Assembly: GCA_029224185.1 (NCBI GenBank)
Contig: CM055198.1
Span: forward strand, 21,121,919 to 21,185,918
Source: Karalla daura
Lineage: Eukaryota > Chordata > Actinopteri > Chaetodontiformes > Leiognathidae
DNA: 64,000 nt
Direction: 5' to 3'
Part shown: positions 1 through 10,353 of the stretch, piece after piece
Layout of the letters: every line of letters starts with the position of its first letter
How positions within the stretch are numbered: position 1 is the stretch's first letter
Translations under genes and position numbers: made by a program
Notes under the pieces: generated by a model
What the model saw: only the letters and a program-made list of their open reading frames with translations
Database searches by the model: none
What the model was told of the DNA's origin: nothing

Positions 1-3000
1 GGCTGAGCTGCCCCACTACATTTGTTCTCTGTACAACAAAGGCAAAAGCCGAAGTTGCAACCTCAGCAGAAAGTGGTGCAAGTTTTCAGGTTGAAGTGAG
101 AGAGCTCATGGTTTCCTGCTGCAGCTCACATGGTAGTGGGTCACCGTGCTGGAAGCTGAACCTCAAGGTTAAATCTGGATTCAATGGTGTGTGTGTTTGT
201 TAACCTGGGACCTAGAATGGTGGAATGGAGTATTCATTCTTGTTTTCTGGTCCTAACATAGATGTTATGGAACACTGGTGATATGGTATTTCACACGCTC
301 TTTAGGGGGGAAAAAATCCTATTTTTAGCATGAAATATTACTGTTTCTGCACACACAGTATCTGCTGCCTTTTCATGTTTATCTGCCATCCACATGTCAG
401 ATTTACACTAATTAGCTGTTTTTCCAGCTACTGACATGAATGATCAGAGCTTAGCATCTTCTTCCTGAGCAATGAGGTAACTAGAGCAAACTTATACACA
501 TATAGTCTTATTAGATATGGATTAGATTCAGCTTTATTCTTTCTGCACGTCACAGGTACAAGGCAAAGAGATGAGCCCGAATCAAAGGCGGGATCAGATA
601 CTGAGGAACAACCAGGAGCAGATACACGTCACCAGAAACTTCACTAAACTGCTGTCTCAAGGGACTCGCAATATGCAATTTTGTGACACATTTACGTTTA
701 ACTTCAAAATTCTTCTGACGTCCTATACAGTTTTGGCTGCGTAGAGACTGTTGTTACTCAACAAAGTCAAGGTAAAGGATTTTTGTCATTCTAGATCATT
801 CTAGATCCCCTTTATATTAAATTGATTTCAAAGTGTTTAGAAACTTGTTGACACTGATGTAATCCAGCCAGGGCACCAATACAAACAAAACCTGCAAACA
901 GCTTTAAAGCTGATTCCTTTCATTTCCTGAGAAAATGTTTACTCTATGATGTCTTTCAAGAGTGCTGTGACTGTTTGTATCTACCCTACTTGTTGCTTGA
1001 TTGTTTGTTATCTCACTCAGATGTTTCTTGTTCCCACGTCCCTCTTGGGAAAAGAGTTCATTTCTTTCATGTTACGCTACCATGGCGTTCAGGAGAAGGT
1101 GGATGTTAGTATCCAGGCAGTTTGCTTGTTATTTGGCTCTCAGGAAGACAGTTGCTCAGCTTCACTCTTTGCTCTATGGCACAACTTCAAAAAAAAAAGA
1201 AGAGAGAATTGGAGAAACTACAATACAAGGCTTTCATGTATTGCTCACTTGTACATGCAGACAGGGGGCAGCTATGTTATTTTTGTGAATACAAGAACCA
1301 AAACAAAGTTATGTACAAAATAACATGAACTCCTCACAATAAAAGTCCTCTGGAACACTGGCCTGTTTCAGTATAAAGTATGGCATATGATTTAATGAGG
1401 CACCAAACATCTGTGCTCAACTTGTAGCAGAAATCGTTTTCATGATGAGGGGGTTTCCCAAGTTCAAAAGTTTATGGTTCAGTCTGAGCTGAAATATTAA
1501 TGAATTCAAGGATCCACTTTTTTAATTTTAGCTTGGTTAATACAGTACACAGAAGGCATGTTTACATAAGCATGCAGGAAGACCTTCGCCTTTGCCAAGA
1601 GAGAATTACTGGATTTGGACCAGAATAGACGAGTTATTAAACCGTTAGCTGGGCAGACCCAAGCCCCCACAGATCTAGGCGAAGCGTCAGAGTTTTAGCC
1701 TGAGGCTGAACTGAAAGTCACGTCTAGCACAGCTCCTTCATAAACAGTCTCAGTTTCAGTTTTGGTGTTGGGAGCAGCTTGTGTGTGAACGCAGCAGAGA
1801 GGGGGAAAATGTTGTGCGACTGAGAGAAAAGCTCTGGAATGAGGGCATGAGGCACTCTGGTTGGCTGGTGAGAGAAAGGGCCGATCATGTTTCTCCCAGC
1901 GAGGTGGGGAAAGCCAGTCGGACTTATGTAATGTTGTTGGGATATGGAGCCAGAAGGGGTGTAAACAACACCACTCCGAAGTGGGACAGCCCTATCTGTT
2001 GCCTGGTAACAAATATTTTGGACAAGGAGACCAGGCAAACAGGCCCGCCTTCCAAAAGGAAACAGGGGCTGGCCTCATGAGCACAGCACAAGTCGGTGAC
2101 TTCCCGAAAATACGCTAAGAGACAGGGGAAAGCAAAACAAAGCACATCAGGGGCATTAGACTACGACTGTGTCTATTTTTTACCTGACTCAGCTGGAGTC
2201 TAGACCACCACAAGTTGTAAACAAACAAACTCTCAAGGAACAAGACAGTTCAGAGAGAGCACTGTAGTCTCACTTTGACTCAATAAATACTGCACTGTCT
2301 GAGTATGGTGATGACTTGCACTGTAATTTAGGTATAAATAGCCAACGTACAGACTTGGAAAGGCTGAAAACTGTGACACTATGATGATGGTGATGGTGAT
2401 GATGCTGTTGCAGCACTCATTAACTGTACAAGTGTTAAATAAAAACTCATAACTTAATTAAATATGTATGTTTAACTTGAACAAAAAGATTTAATCAGCA
2501 CATGTATGTATGTAAAACACAATTTCAGCTACTGTGCTTCAAAACAAGTGGGGTGAAATAATGTAGTTGGTGTTAAAAAGTGACACAAAACAACTTTAAC
2601 AACCATTCAAATTAATGAACAATCCTGCAGATGAGATGCCGAAGTAATATTTAATTCACTTTCACTTTGTCTCATAGTTCAGACCTCCAGCAACATAGTT
2701 AACATAGTTGTTTGATTTCTTTGAATATACAATCCTGAGGCACCAAAAGCAGGCTTTCGCTGAATCCCTTACAGTGACTTGAAACTTGTCTCCTCTGTCT
2801 TAGCTTCACTTTCACGGCACCGCGACACCTCGACCAGGACGTTCGAACAAACGGCAAACAAACGTCAAAGTTTGACTGTCACTGACGTTACAACACGACA
2901 GTCAACAGCCTCTGACGGCTGAAACAGCGCAAAAACAACACAGTAAACCCGCAAAGATCGCTGCGGTTTAGCTCGCTGTTTGAGCTTCTGCTTCGGCTGC

Positions 3001-3079
3001 CGCCGCTGTTGCTGCTGCTCCCTGCACACAAAGGAACCCGGAAGCCATATTGTGTACTGCTGTCTGTCACTCAGAGCCG
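1..3079. other. Non-coding, no gene recognised
   Basis: I see no credible coding exon on either strand. The stretch includes a degenerate TTAA-type element (204-811) containing a teleost repeat fragment near 530-580. The last 300 bases rise in CpG towards the X-box patch. Confidence 0.5.
204..811. mobile_element. Degenerate TTAA-flanked miniature element, family A
   Basis: TTAA at 200-203 is followed by CTGGGACCTAGAATGGTGG. The right end is GATCATTCTAGATCCCCTTTA, whose reverse complement matches the left end and the family start AGGGGACCTAGGATG. The internal ACATAGATGTTATGGAACAC also matches other copies. The right target copy is altered. Confidence 0.5.
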
Positions 3080-3151
3080 GTTGCCACGGAAACCGGTTGC
3101 TAGGCGGCATAACAAAAAAGACCAAATTCGTGGAGTCGTAACCATGGCGAC
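3080..3151. promoter_or_regulatory. Cluster of three RFX X-box motifs in a CpG-rich patch
   Basis: GTTGCCACGGAAAC (3080-3093), GTTGCTAGGCGGC (3096-3108) and GTAACCATGGCGAC (3138-3151) each resemble the RFX X-box (GTNRCC, spacer, RGYAAC). The surrounding 2800-3180 is CpG-rich, as promoters are. Such clusters mark ciliary-gene promoters in animals. No coding exon could be tied to it: a minus ATG at 3048 with good context opens only 26 codons. Confidence 0.5.
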
Positions 3152-3393
3152 GGAACGCTACACACATATGGCGCAGAGCCGTAGATAACACATAGTCCGT
3201 AAAGTAAGAATATCTTTATATAGATAAATATTTTTTAATATGTGTGTCATTGTGAACTGTTGCTACTCAGCTGCCATTCTTACTCCACTCTCCCCACCTC
3301 ACCGACTCCTGCCATGACGGCTTATTTTCACGTAAATGTGGGATGTTCGTCCGCGTTATCTATCAGCCGTTTACCTCAATTACCCCCCCTCCG

Positions 3394-3394
<1 letters not shown>

Positions 3395-3478
<84 letters not shown>
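3395..3478. repeat. (CA)n microsatellite, 84 bases
   Basis: An uninterrupted CA tract. Confidence 0.95.
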
Positions 3479-3479
<1 letters not shown>

Positions 3480-3965
3480 CACCATCATGCACTCACACCG
3501 GCGGACTTAGTCATCCCCGTACAAGCGCCGGTTTACGGCAGCCCGGATGGGACACCGCGTCCTCCGCGGCTCCTCTCGTCTCTGACGTTATTGTCAGCGC
3601 TGACTAATATCTCGTTCTCCCCTTCTTCTGCGCTCACACGTTGGGCCCTAAAACGTAACCCGTGACATTATTTGACATCACAGCACCCCCACTCCATCTT
3701 TTTTTTCCTGAAAATTCACATTTTTGTGATTTTCATTACTGATATTTTCCACCCAGTCTTCCAGCATTTCGAGCCCACCTCCCACCTGCCACACATTCCC
3801 ACTTGTGTCCTCCTCCTGCGGGTTTATAATAATAATAATGAATCACTTTGTGCTCGGCCGGGTGATGTTTGCAATGACAGGCTCCCATCTCCGTCACTGC
3901 TGCCCACTGGCCATGACAGACTCACACACTGCTGTTTGTACCAATCACTTCTTGTTTTTCTTTAA

Positions 3966-4624
3966 AGGGGACCTAGGATGAAAAAAAAACATCTTGGCTT
4001 AAATCTTGACAGGCTGTCCCTAGCCAAAGGAGGAGTCAAAAATCATGTTTTTTCCCTCCAATTTATAGATTAACCCAGAAACAGAATATCAATTTATCTA
4101 TCCATCTAAACATCATTAATTCCTCATTCATATGTTGATTATGGACAAGCCAGCTGTCCAGGTTATATTTCCTATTTATGTGCCTTGTTTTTGTTTTATT
4201 TTTAAGGGGTTAATCTGATGATAATGTGAAATACACCACCCCACAGCTCCAAAATAATGAGTACATGATGGCACACAACTGGGAGATAGAATGTAAGTTT
4301 TCAGTTAAATGTTTTCACATGTTCTCCAATTCTGACTCAAACATAGGGAAAATGCACATATATCAGACTGGATGTGTACACACTCCAGAGCTGTCTCACT
4401 ACAGTTACTGCTTAGTTCAGGAAAAGGTTATAAAGTTCTAATGTTTTGTAGAGTCATATGGTCATTCATGTGAGTGGCAGGCAAGACAGCCAGTCAGCAT
4501 AAAACCTAAATTTTATTGCCAGATAAGCATAAAAGGGCTAGATCTGACCAATATGATAATTGTAAAACAGTCTCTGAAGTATTATTCAACAGCTTCTATG
4601 TTAACACTAGACACCAGGTCCCCT
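3966..4624. mobile_element. TTAA-flanked miniature inverted-repeat element, family A (best copy)
   Basis: AGGGGACCTAGG begins right after TTAA (3962-3965) and the inverted end CCAGGTCCCCT stops right before TTAA (4625-4628). The 659-base element has no coding capacity. A TTAA target duplication fits piggyBac- or Kolobok-mobilised elements. Confidence 0.75.
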
Positions 4625-5477
4625 TTAACTAGGTGGAGCGTGTGTGTGTTTCTGACTTGTGTGCTCATTCAGAAATGCATTCAAATCTAAAACTAAAAAG
4701 ATAGGGTGTATTCGGTTTTGAGGTTTTGATTTCACAACCTGAGGTAAATCCACAGCTGGCGTGGTGCCGGACTTCAGGTTTTCAGGGAGTGTTTCAGACG
4801 CAGAAGAAAAGCAGTCTTCCCTCCCTTCAGAAGTTAAGCTCTCAGGCTCACAGGACTCCCCAGGGCGTGTCCTGAGAAACTTAACAGCAGGATTTCCCTC
4901 CGGCATGCCTGATGGGATTCCGTCTCAGGGGTGACACAAACCTCTGGGCGTGTTTTTTAGGTCATCCCCACATGTGATCCAGACGAACCAGCCGGGTTAT
5001 GAAACATGTTTCTACCAAGAAAAAAATTAAGAACTCTCCTCCACTTTACCCTAAGCTTTACATGGGGGACTGCAGACAGACTTATTTTTAGTGACTTTAC
5101 TTACTTACTTTTTATCCAATATTTAGACCATATAACAAAAAGTTTTATTGTTGCTGACAAACATATAAATTCTCCCTGGTGAGGTCATTTAAGTGTGATC
5201 GCTTCATTCTAGGTATTGTAGAAACGATGAGGGAACATTTTCTTGACGTGCAAAAAAAAAGTTCCAGTCTTAAATAAGATACTTTCCATGTTTAGTAACG
5301 TTTCTTAAAAATTTCCTTTCAGAAATTGTCAGACGGTGAGAAATATCCCGTGCCTGTGATAGTACATATGTATATATAAAAAAAACACTATTATTATCCG
5401 TCGGTGAGGTGAGCTTGGTTCATTTCAGTGGGAGAGGGAATCCCTCAACGTCACCAAGGATACCAAACACAACAAGG

Positions 5478-5499
5478 CCAAATATGGTCATGTACGTCA
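5478..5499 (+). promoter_or_regulatory. fosb: Serum response element with adjacent AP-1/CRE-like site, fosb promoter
   Basis: CCAAATATGG is a perfect CArG box (CC, six A/T, GG). TACGTCAGC follows five bases later. The mammalian c-fos SRE has the same order, a CArG box then a GTCAGC half-site, where SRF/TCF and AP-1/CREB bind. It lies about 570 bases before the fosb ATG, which fits an immediate-early gene. Confidence 0.75.
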
Positions 5500-5632
5500 G
5501 CGGATCTCCGAGGCGGGACTTGGACGGTGGAAGTGTCTTATTTTGTAGTCAGGATGGATTCATTCATAAGACAAGATCTGCTACTGTGCACCGTAACACG
5601 ACTGACTATCGGCTCCGCCGGACTTTATGGAT

Positions 5633-5638
5633 CTATAA
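5633..5638 (+). promoter_or_regulatory. fosb: Possible TATA box of fosb
   Basis: CTATAA sits about 150 bases downstream of the SRE and would place the transcription start near 5660-5670. TATATATAAAA near 5370 is stronger in sequence but lies upstream of the SRE, so it is less likely to be the core element. Confidence 0.35.
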
Positions 5639-6059
5639 CCGCACATTTTGTACCACATTTGGCGGGAGAAGGAGGATTTTTACCGCGGAATAAGGGGAGA
5701 CTTTGATCCGGGACTCCTTCTCCTCGTCCTCCCCCTTTTATCTCGGGGAACTGGATTAAGCTTCTTCATGCAACTTTTTTGGAAAGAGACCAAGAGCATC
5801 TCGCCGGGGAATTTCAAAAAGATCAGCACCTGTAAGTCTACGTTCAGATTGTTTGTAGATCTGTCCGCCGCTGCTGCCCGACTTCTCTGTAGTGTAACTT
5901 CTGTGCACTGTCTGTAACACCATCTCATTACAGTAGAGCTGTAGAGCTCTCCTCCTCCACCACAGTAATTTCCCCCATCCTGCTGCCCTACCTGCAGGTG
6001 ACATCCCACCTTCTCCGCTACCTGCAGGTGTTCCCTTCTCTTTCGGTCCCTCCGGGGAA

Positions 6060-6185
6060 ATGTACCAAGGGTTCCCGGGCGACCCAGACAACGGATCCCG
6101 TGGAAGCTCGTCTCCATCCATAGAGTCTCAGTACCTTTCCTCCGTGGACTCCTTCGGGAGCCCGCCGACCACCAGTGCTCCGCAG
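6060..6185 (+). CDS. fosb: fosb coding exon 1
   Basis: The exon holds 42 codons from the ATG to CAG, followed by the donor GTGAGT. It carries the conserved FosB N-terminus with the serine-rich segment ahead of SQYLSSVDSFGSPP. It ends in phase 0. Confidence 0.94.
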
Positions 6186-9100
6186 GTGAGTCGTTAAACG
6201 TAGCTATCATTCATGAAGTTGCACTTCATCTGCACTCCTGCAGTGATTACCCGCTATCCCTTATGGATACCTATCTATCTCCCTATCTGATGCGCTGCAA
6301 CTCTCATTCACACGCGGAGCTGTGCTCACTTTCCTGTGGTCCCCTCTTAGTCCCGGCTGTGTTTATTTTTAACCAGTGTCGCCTTATGGGATATGACAGT
6401 GTAGTGGGATCTGCATGGTGACTGGCAAGCAAAGCGCTGAAACTGTAGCGTGAATGACTCGTCGTCCGGACCTTTATTATGAGTTCTCATCGGTGCATGT
6501 GTTGCTTTGCCGCCGTCCTGGGGTCAGATCAGCCTCTGTCGCTCGGGCTCGTAACCAGCGAGCGGAGTAGTTTCGGCTCGCTCGGTACTGTACTGTGTGG
6601 GAGCCCCCCAGGCCGTGACAACGTGCTTCCTGCACGCCGCAGAGCTGATGACTCGGTGCTGGAACCGGCTGGAACTCTCCTACGTCAGCGCCGCAGCCCC
6701 GCCCCCTCCCCCTCCTTCCACGCTCCGCTCTCCTCGCCGTGACGTAAATGCGCGTTCTATTTTGGAGCGCTACGTCGCGTTGCCAAGGGGAACACCGGGG
6801 GTGTGACGGGGGAGGAGGAAGAGAGGGGGGAGAGGGGGGGGCGGGGGGCGGAGGGGAGAGCGCTGTTTCAGAGGAAGGATTGGCCTGTCCCGCTGTCTGA
6901 ACTCACTTTAGACATGAATATTAATGAGAGGAGACGGTCTGACATGAAAGCGGAAACAAAAGCGTACTTTAAAACCGGTTTTATGAGAGAGGGAGAAAGT
7001 TGCTTAGCTCGCACATGTCTCATTGTAATGTTTATCTTCAATGCCTTCGTCTCGTTTGGCGATTATATAAATATTAATTTATTTGTCGACTACTTTACTG
7101 AAGCTATTTGACACCCATACAAAGTCAACATGTCAATTCTATACATTTATACTCCGCTGTTGAGTTAAGGCTTCGTTCCTAAGAGTCGGGTCATAGGTTT
7201 AGATACAAAATTATATCTATTAGACTTGTTTCCTGGTTTGAATCAGTATTTTGTGCATTTGTTACTGAGAAAAATAATTTTGACTCAAAGCAACAGAATA
7301 GCAAATAAAAGTAAATGTATGTAAAATACGAAAGAGTTTGAAGAGGCAAGATTGATTCATATTTGTAGAGCAATTTCCCTTCAGGGATAAAGTACTAATT
7401 TTGTCTTAAAATATCCTTCACAAATGTATGTAATTTAAATTTAAATATAGTTGGTGTACATAGTGCAGATGGTCCTTACATTTTGTTGTTATACAGTTTG
7501 ATAGGAGCAGGAAGTGATTCCTATGTCTCTCAGTAACATTGATTGAGGGGTTTGCAAAATGTTCTATATGAGATGTGAAGTCACATCAGAATCAGATTTA
7601 TTGCCAGATAGTTATGCAGCTACTGTACAAGACCTTTGTCTTGGTACAGGAAACAGATATTATTATACATAATATACAAAATATACAAATAACACTGTGA
7701 GAGTATTAGAATTGATTTTGCACAGGCATTTTTATTGCACTGGATCACACTACTTGGTCACTTGGTTTAGTTTTTAAGTTACGTCATCAGTTGATTTGAC
7801 TCTTTTGTCCACATTTGAATGACTTGTTACAGTCTCCAAATGTTGGAAATCAAGGGAAAGCCCAGTGAAAGGCAAGCTGTAAGACAAGCCAATTCTACTG
7901 ATAATAATAAACATGCAAAGAAGCCCTCAACCTTAAATTTTATCCCAAAACTGGGATAAAATTTTAAAAAAGATCCAACAAACTAGAGCTGGAGACAGAT
8001 GCTAGTAGAGCTCTGCAAGGGCAGTAACAGGAGAGAGGGACTTACAAAGATCTGCAGTAACTAGAACACATAGACAGAAACACTCAGGGGTGTGAGGAGC
8101 AATAAAACAGAGGAAGAAAAGCTAACCTGACAAGGACCAAACAACCAGACACGCATCAAATCAAATTCAATCCTGGGGTGCAGGAGTGAAAGGATCTGAT
8201 TGGTCAGCGTAATCTAGGAAAATTAGAAACAGGTTTGTGCAGGGAAGATGGAAGTAAACACCCAGAAAGAAACTAAACAAAATAAATTAGGACACTCAAA
8301 ACATTCATAACAGCTCTCGATGAGCTGGGATTTCACATGGATCCCGAAGTTTGGCCCACGTTGCTGTCTGCCTCGTCTCTGTTTGTCTGAACGTGTTTAC
8401 TGATCTAAACGTGTTCATGTCTCCTGGCCAGGATTGTGTGTCAGCAGGAGCTGGCTTGAGCATTGTGGACAGCGGGCCCGGGGCCAGCATCGGAGGGGAG
8501 ATGCCTGGTTCATTCGTACCAACCGTCACCGCCATCACAACCAGTCAAGACCTGCAGTGGATGGTTCAGCCGACCCTCATCTCATCCCAGGCCTCTGGAC
8601 AGAGCGGGTCCACTGGCACCACCACCATGACCCAGCCAGTCTCACTGGTTGACCCCTATGACTTGCCAGGCCCCAGTTACTCCTCGGGGTCTGGCTTCAC
8701 CCCTCCGAGTTCTGAAACTCCAGGCCCCGCTCCGGGTCCTATCCGCCAATCCAGAACCCGTAGCCGCCGTACCCGAGAAGAGTCTGTGAGTGAAGATGGA
8801 GATGTTGGTGTGTTAGTAAGTGTGTGTGCTTGGACGGTTTGTTTGTTGATCCCCACCCCGCATGTTACATATGCAGTGCAGGTGTATCGTTTACACGGGC
8901 ACCAAAAGAAACAGATCTGACCATTTTCTATGTTGTGCAGTGGTGCGCACAAACATGTTGAGTAATCCATAAAAAAAAAAACAGTTAGGTAACTCCTGTT
9001 GCAGCTGCTCGGCTACGAAAAAAGGACTAACTAAAGGGAAATGGAGCAGAGAAGTTCTACTCAGTGCACAAACACCATCAGAGCAGGACAGTGTTTTACA

Positions 9101-10353
9101 TTTCGCCTTAGATAACTACACAATTGATTTTCCAGTAGCGTGCCCACCACTGCTGCATGAACAATACACTGCATCCCGAAGAATGAAAAAGACCCGACGT
9201 CAATCCTAATCTTCTGATTTCGTTCTCCTCGTCCCAGTTAACACCTGAGGAGGAGGAGAAGAGGCGTGTTCGGCGAGAGAGGAACAAGCTGGCTGCCGCC
9301 AAGTGCAGGAACCGCCGGCGAGAACTCACAGACAGACTGCAGTCGGTGAGCTTGGGCCTGTTGTTGTTACCAAAATGAGTAATGGTTATAATTACATACT
9401 CTACGTTACCTCCCGTAGCTTTGCACAGTTATGATAATTGAGTGTTTAGCCACGATGAAGACAATTGTAGTCCTCAGGGCAGGTTATTGTAGCTATCATA
9501 CTCGTGGCCTAATTAATAGGTTCTTGTATAAGCCACCTCACACATCCAGCTTTAGGTATTTCTGCTTAGATGGATCCACTCACCCCCACAGAGACCAAAG
9601 TGGAGGTCTGACGTAGCTAACAACCTCTCTCTCTCTCTCTCTCTCTCCTTATGCTGCACATCTTCTTCCCTCCTCACCCACCCTTTTTGTCTCCCTCTCC
9701 CTGCTTCTTTCATCCCTTGTGCCCGCCCACAGGAGACGGACATCCTGGAGGAGGAGAAGGCCGAGCTGGAAGCCGAGATCTCCGAGCTGCAGAAGGAGAA
9801 GGAGCGCCTGGAGTTTGTCCTGGTGGCCCATCAACCGAACTGTAAGATCCCGTACCAGGAGCCTCGGCCTCAGCAGGGCGCAGCCCAGCTCCCTCCGGTT
9901 CAGCCCCAGCTGCCTCCAGTCCAGCCCCAGCTCGCCCCGCAGAGCTTACAGCCTCCTGTCTCCATTGTAGGCCTGGCTGTGAAGGAGGACTCTTTCTATC
10001 TGCCTCCTGCCTACACAGCCCACCAGGCCTCCACACAGGCCCAGCCACCGCTTCAGCCGCAGCAGGTCCAGCAGCAGCCAGGGATAATGCAGGAGGTAGA
10101 GTTTTCTAGTTCTTTCTATGGCTCAGCTGTGCCGACACCAGGCGGGCCATGCCTCATGGCCAGCGACGGTGGTGGTGGTGGTGGTGGTGGTAACCATGAC
10201 GATGCGGCCATTGGCAGCTACAACACCTCATACACATCTTCATTTGTGTTCACCTACCCAGAGGGAGCCTGCGGGGTCAGTGCCAACCAGCGGAACAGCA
10301 GTAGCGAGCAGTCGTCTGATTCCCTGAACTCGCCTTCACTGCTGGCACTCTGA
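6060..10353 (+). CDS. fosb: FosB proto-oncogene, AP-1 subunit (whole coding region, 4 exons)
   Basis: Coding exons are 6060-6185, 8432-8785, 9238-9345 and 9733-10353, giving about 402 residues against 338 in human FOSB. All introns are GT-AG and phase 0, the FOS-family layout. The N-terminus (MYQGFPGD...SSSPS...SPPT) is FosB-specific. Residues about 168-190 form the basic region with RNKLAAAKCRNRRREL, which contacts the AP-1 site. Zipper leucines fall at about 194, 201, 208, 215 and 222. The C-terminus ends NSPSLLAL, the FosB/c-Fos ending. As known for the family, it dimerises with Jun proteins and binds TGAGTCA in the nucleus as an immediate-early regulator. Residues 230-330 are rich in Pro and Gln, and a run of eight Gly is coded by GGT repeats at 10168-10191. 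The start codon has a purine at -3. I am confident it is fosb rather than fosab or fosl1/2. Confidence 0.96.
6650..6790 (+). promoter_or_regulatory. fosb: GC-rich regulatory patch in fosb intron 1
   Basis: The patch contains TACGTCAGC, a GC box (CCCCGCCCCCTCCCC), the CRE TGACGTAA at 6740-6747 and the CArG-like CTATTTTGGAG within about 110 bases of CpG-rich sequence. This could be an intronic enhancer or a second promoter. The call rests on motif clustering only. Confidence 0.4.
7586..7700 (+). repeat. Teleost interspersed repeat fragment (AATCAGATTTATTGCCA type)
   Basis: AGAATCAGATTTATTGCCAG, followed by a caagacctttGTCTTGGTACAG motif and AT-rich ATACAAA runs, is the head of a short repeat common in fish. 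It lies in fosb intron 1. Confidence 0.55.
8432..8785 (+). CDS. fosb: fosb coding exon 2
   Basis: The acceptor CTCCTGGCCAG precedes GATTGTGTG, and the donor GTGAGT follows GAAGAGTCT. The 118 codons include the conserved block GEMPGSFVPTVTAITTSQDL and then a Ser/Pro/Gly-rich linker to the basic region. Confidence 0.94.
9238..9345 (+). CDS. fosb: fosb coding exon 3 (basic region of bZIP)
   Basis: This exon is exactly 108 nt, the length conserved in FOS-family genes. The acceptor is CTCGTCCCAG and the donor GTGAGC. It codes LTPEEEEKRR followed by the DNA-contacting basic segment. Confidence 0.96.
9733..10353 (+). CDS. fosb: fosb coding exon 4 (leucine zipper and transactivation region)
   Basis: The acceptor TGCCCGCCCACAG leads into ETDILEEEKAELEAE, which continues the zipper. 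The exon ends with SLLAL and TGA. An intron-like stretch lies inside it (see findings). Confidence 0.95.
   Translation, partial: ETDILEEEKAELEAEISELQKEKERLEFVLVAHQPNCKIPYQEPRPQQGAAQLPPVQPQLPPVQPQLAPQSLQPPVSIVGLAVKEDSFYLPPAYTAHQASTQAQPPLQPQQVQQQPGIMQEVEFSSSFYGSAVPTPGGPCLMASDGGGGGGGGNHDDAAIGSYNTSYTSSFVFTYPEGACGVSANQRNSSSEQSSDSLNSPSLLAL

Noticed and set aside
556..745. An open frame reading VQGKEMSPNQRRDQILRNNQ preceded by an acceptor-like CTTTCTGCACGTCACAG, looking like a coding exon.
   Set aside because: The start (GATTCAGCTTTATTCTTTCTG, then GGTACAAGGCAAAGAGATG) matches a common fish repeat head and the whole lies inside the TTAA element at 204-811. No family match was recognised.
3242..3665. 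Long frames spanning the CA microsatellite that translate to His/Thr repeats.
   Set aside because: Dinucleotide repeats stay open in several frames by construction. The same applies to the CT, GA and TG frames near 31400, 36860, 41500, 45000, 48550 and 56500.
5680..6210. A 176-codon minus-strand frame opposite the fosb 5' UTR and exon 1.
   Set aside because: It is the antisense of conserved fosb coding sequence and has no family resemblance.
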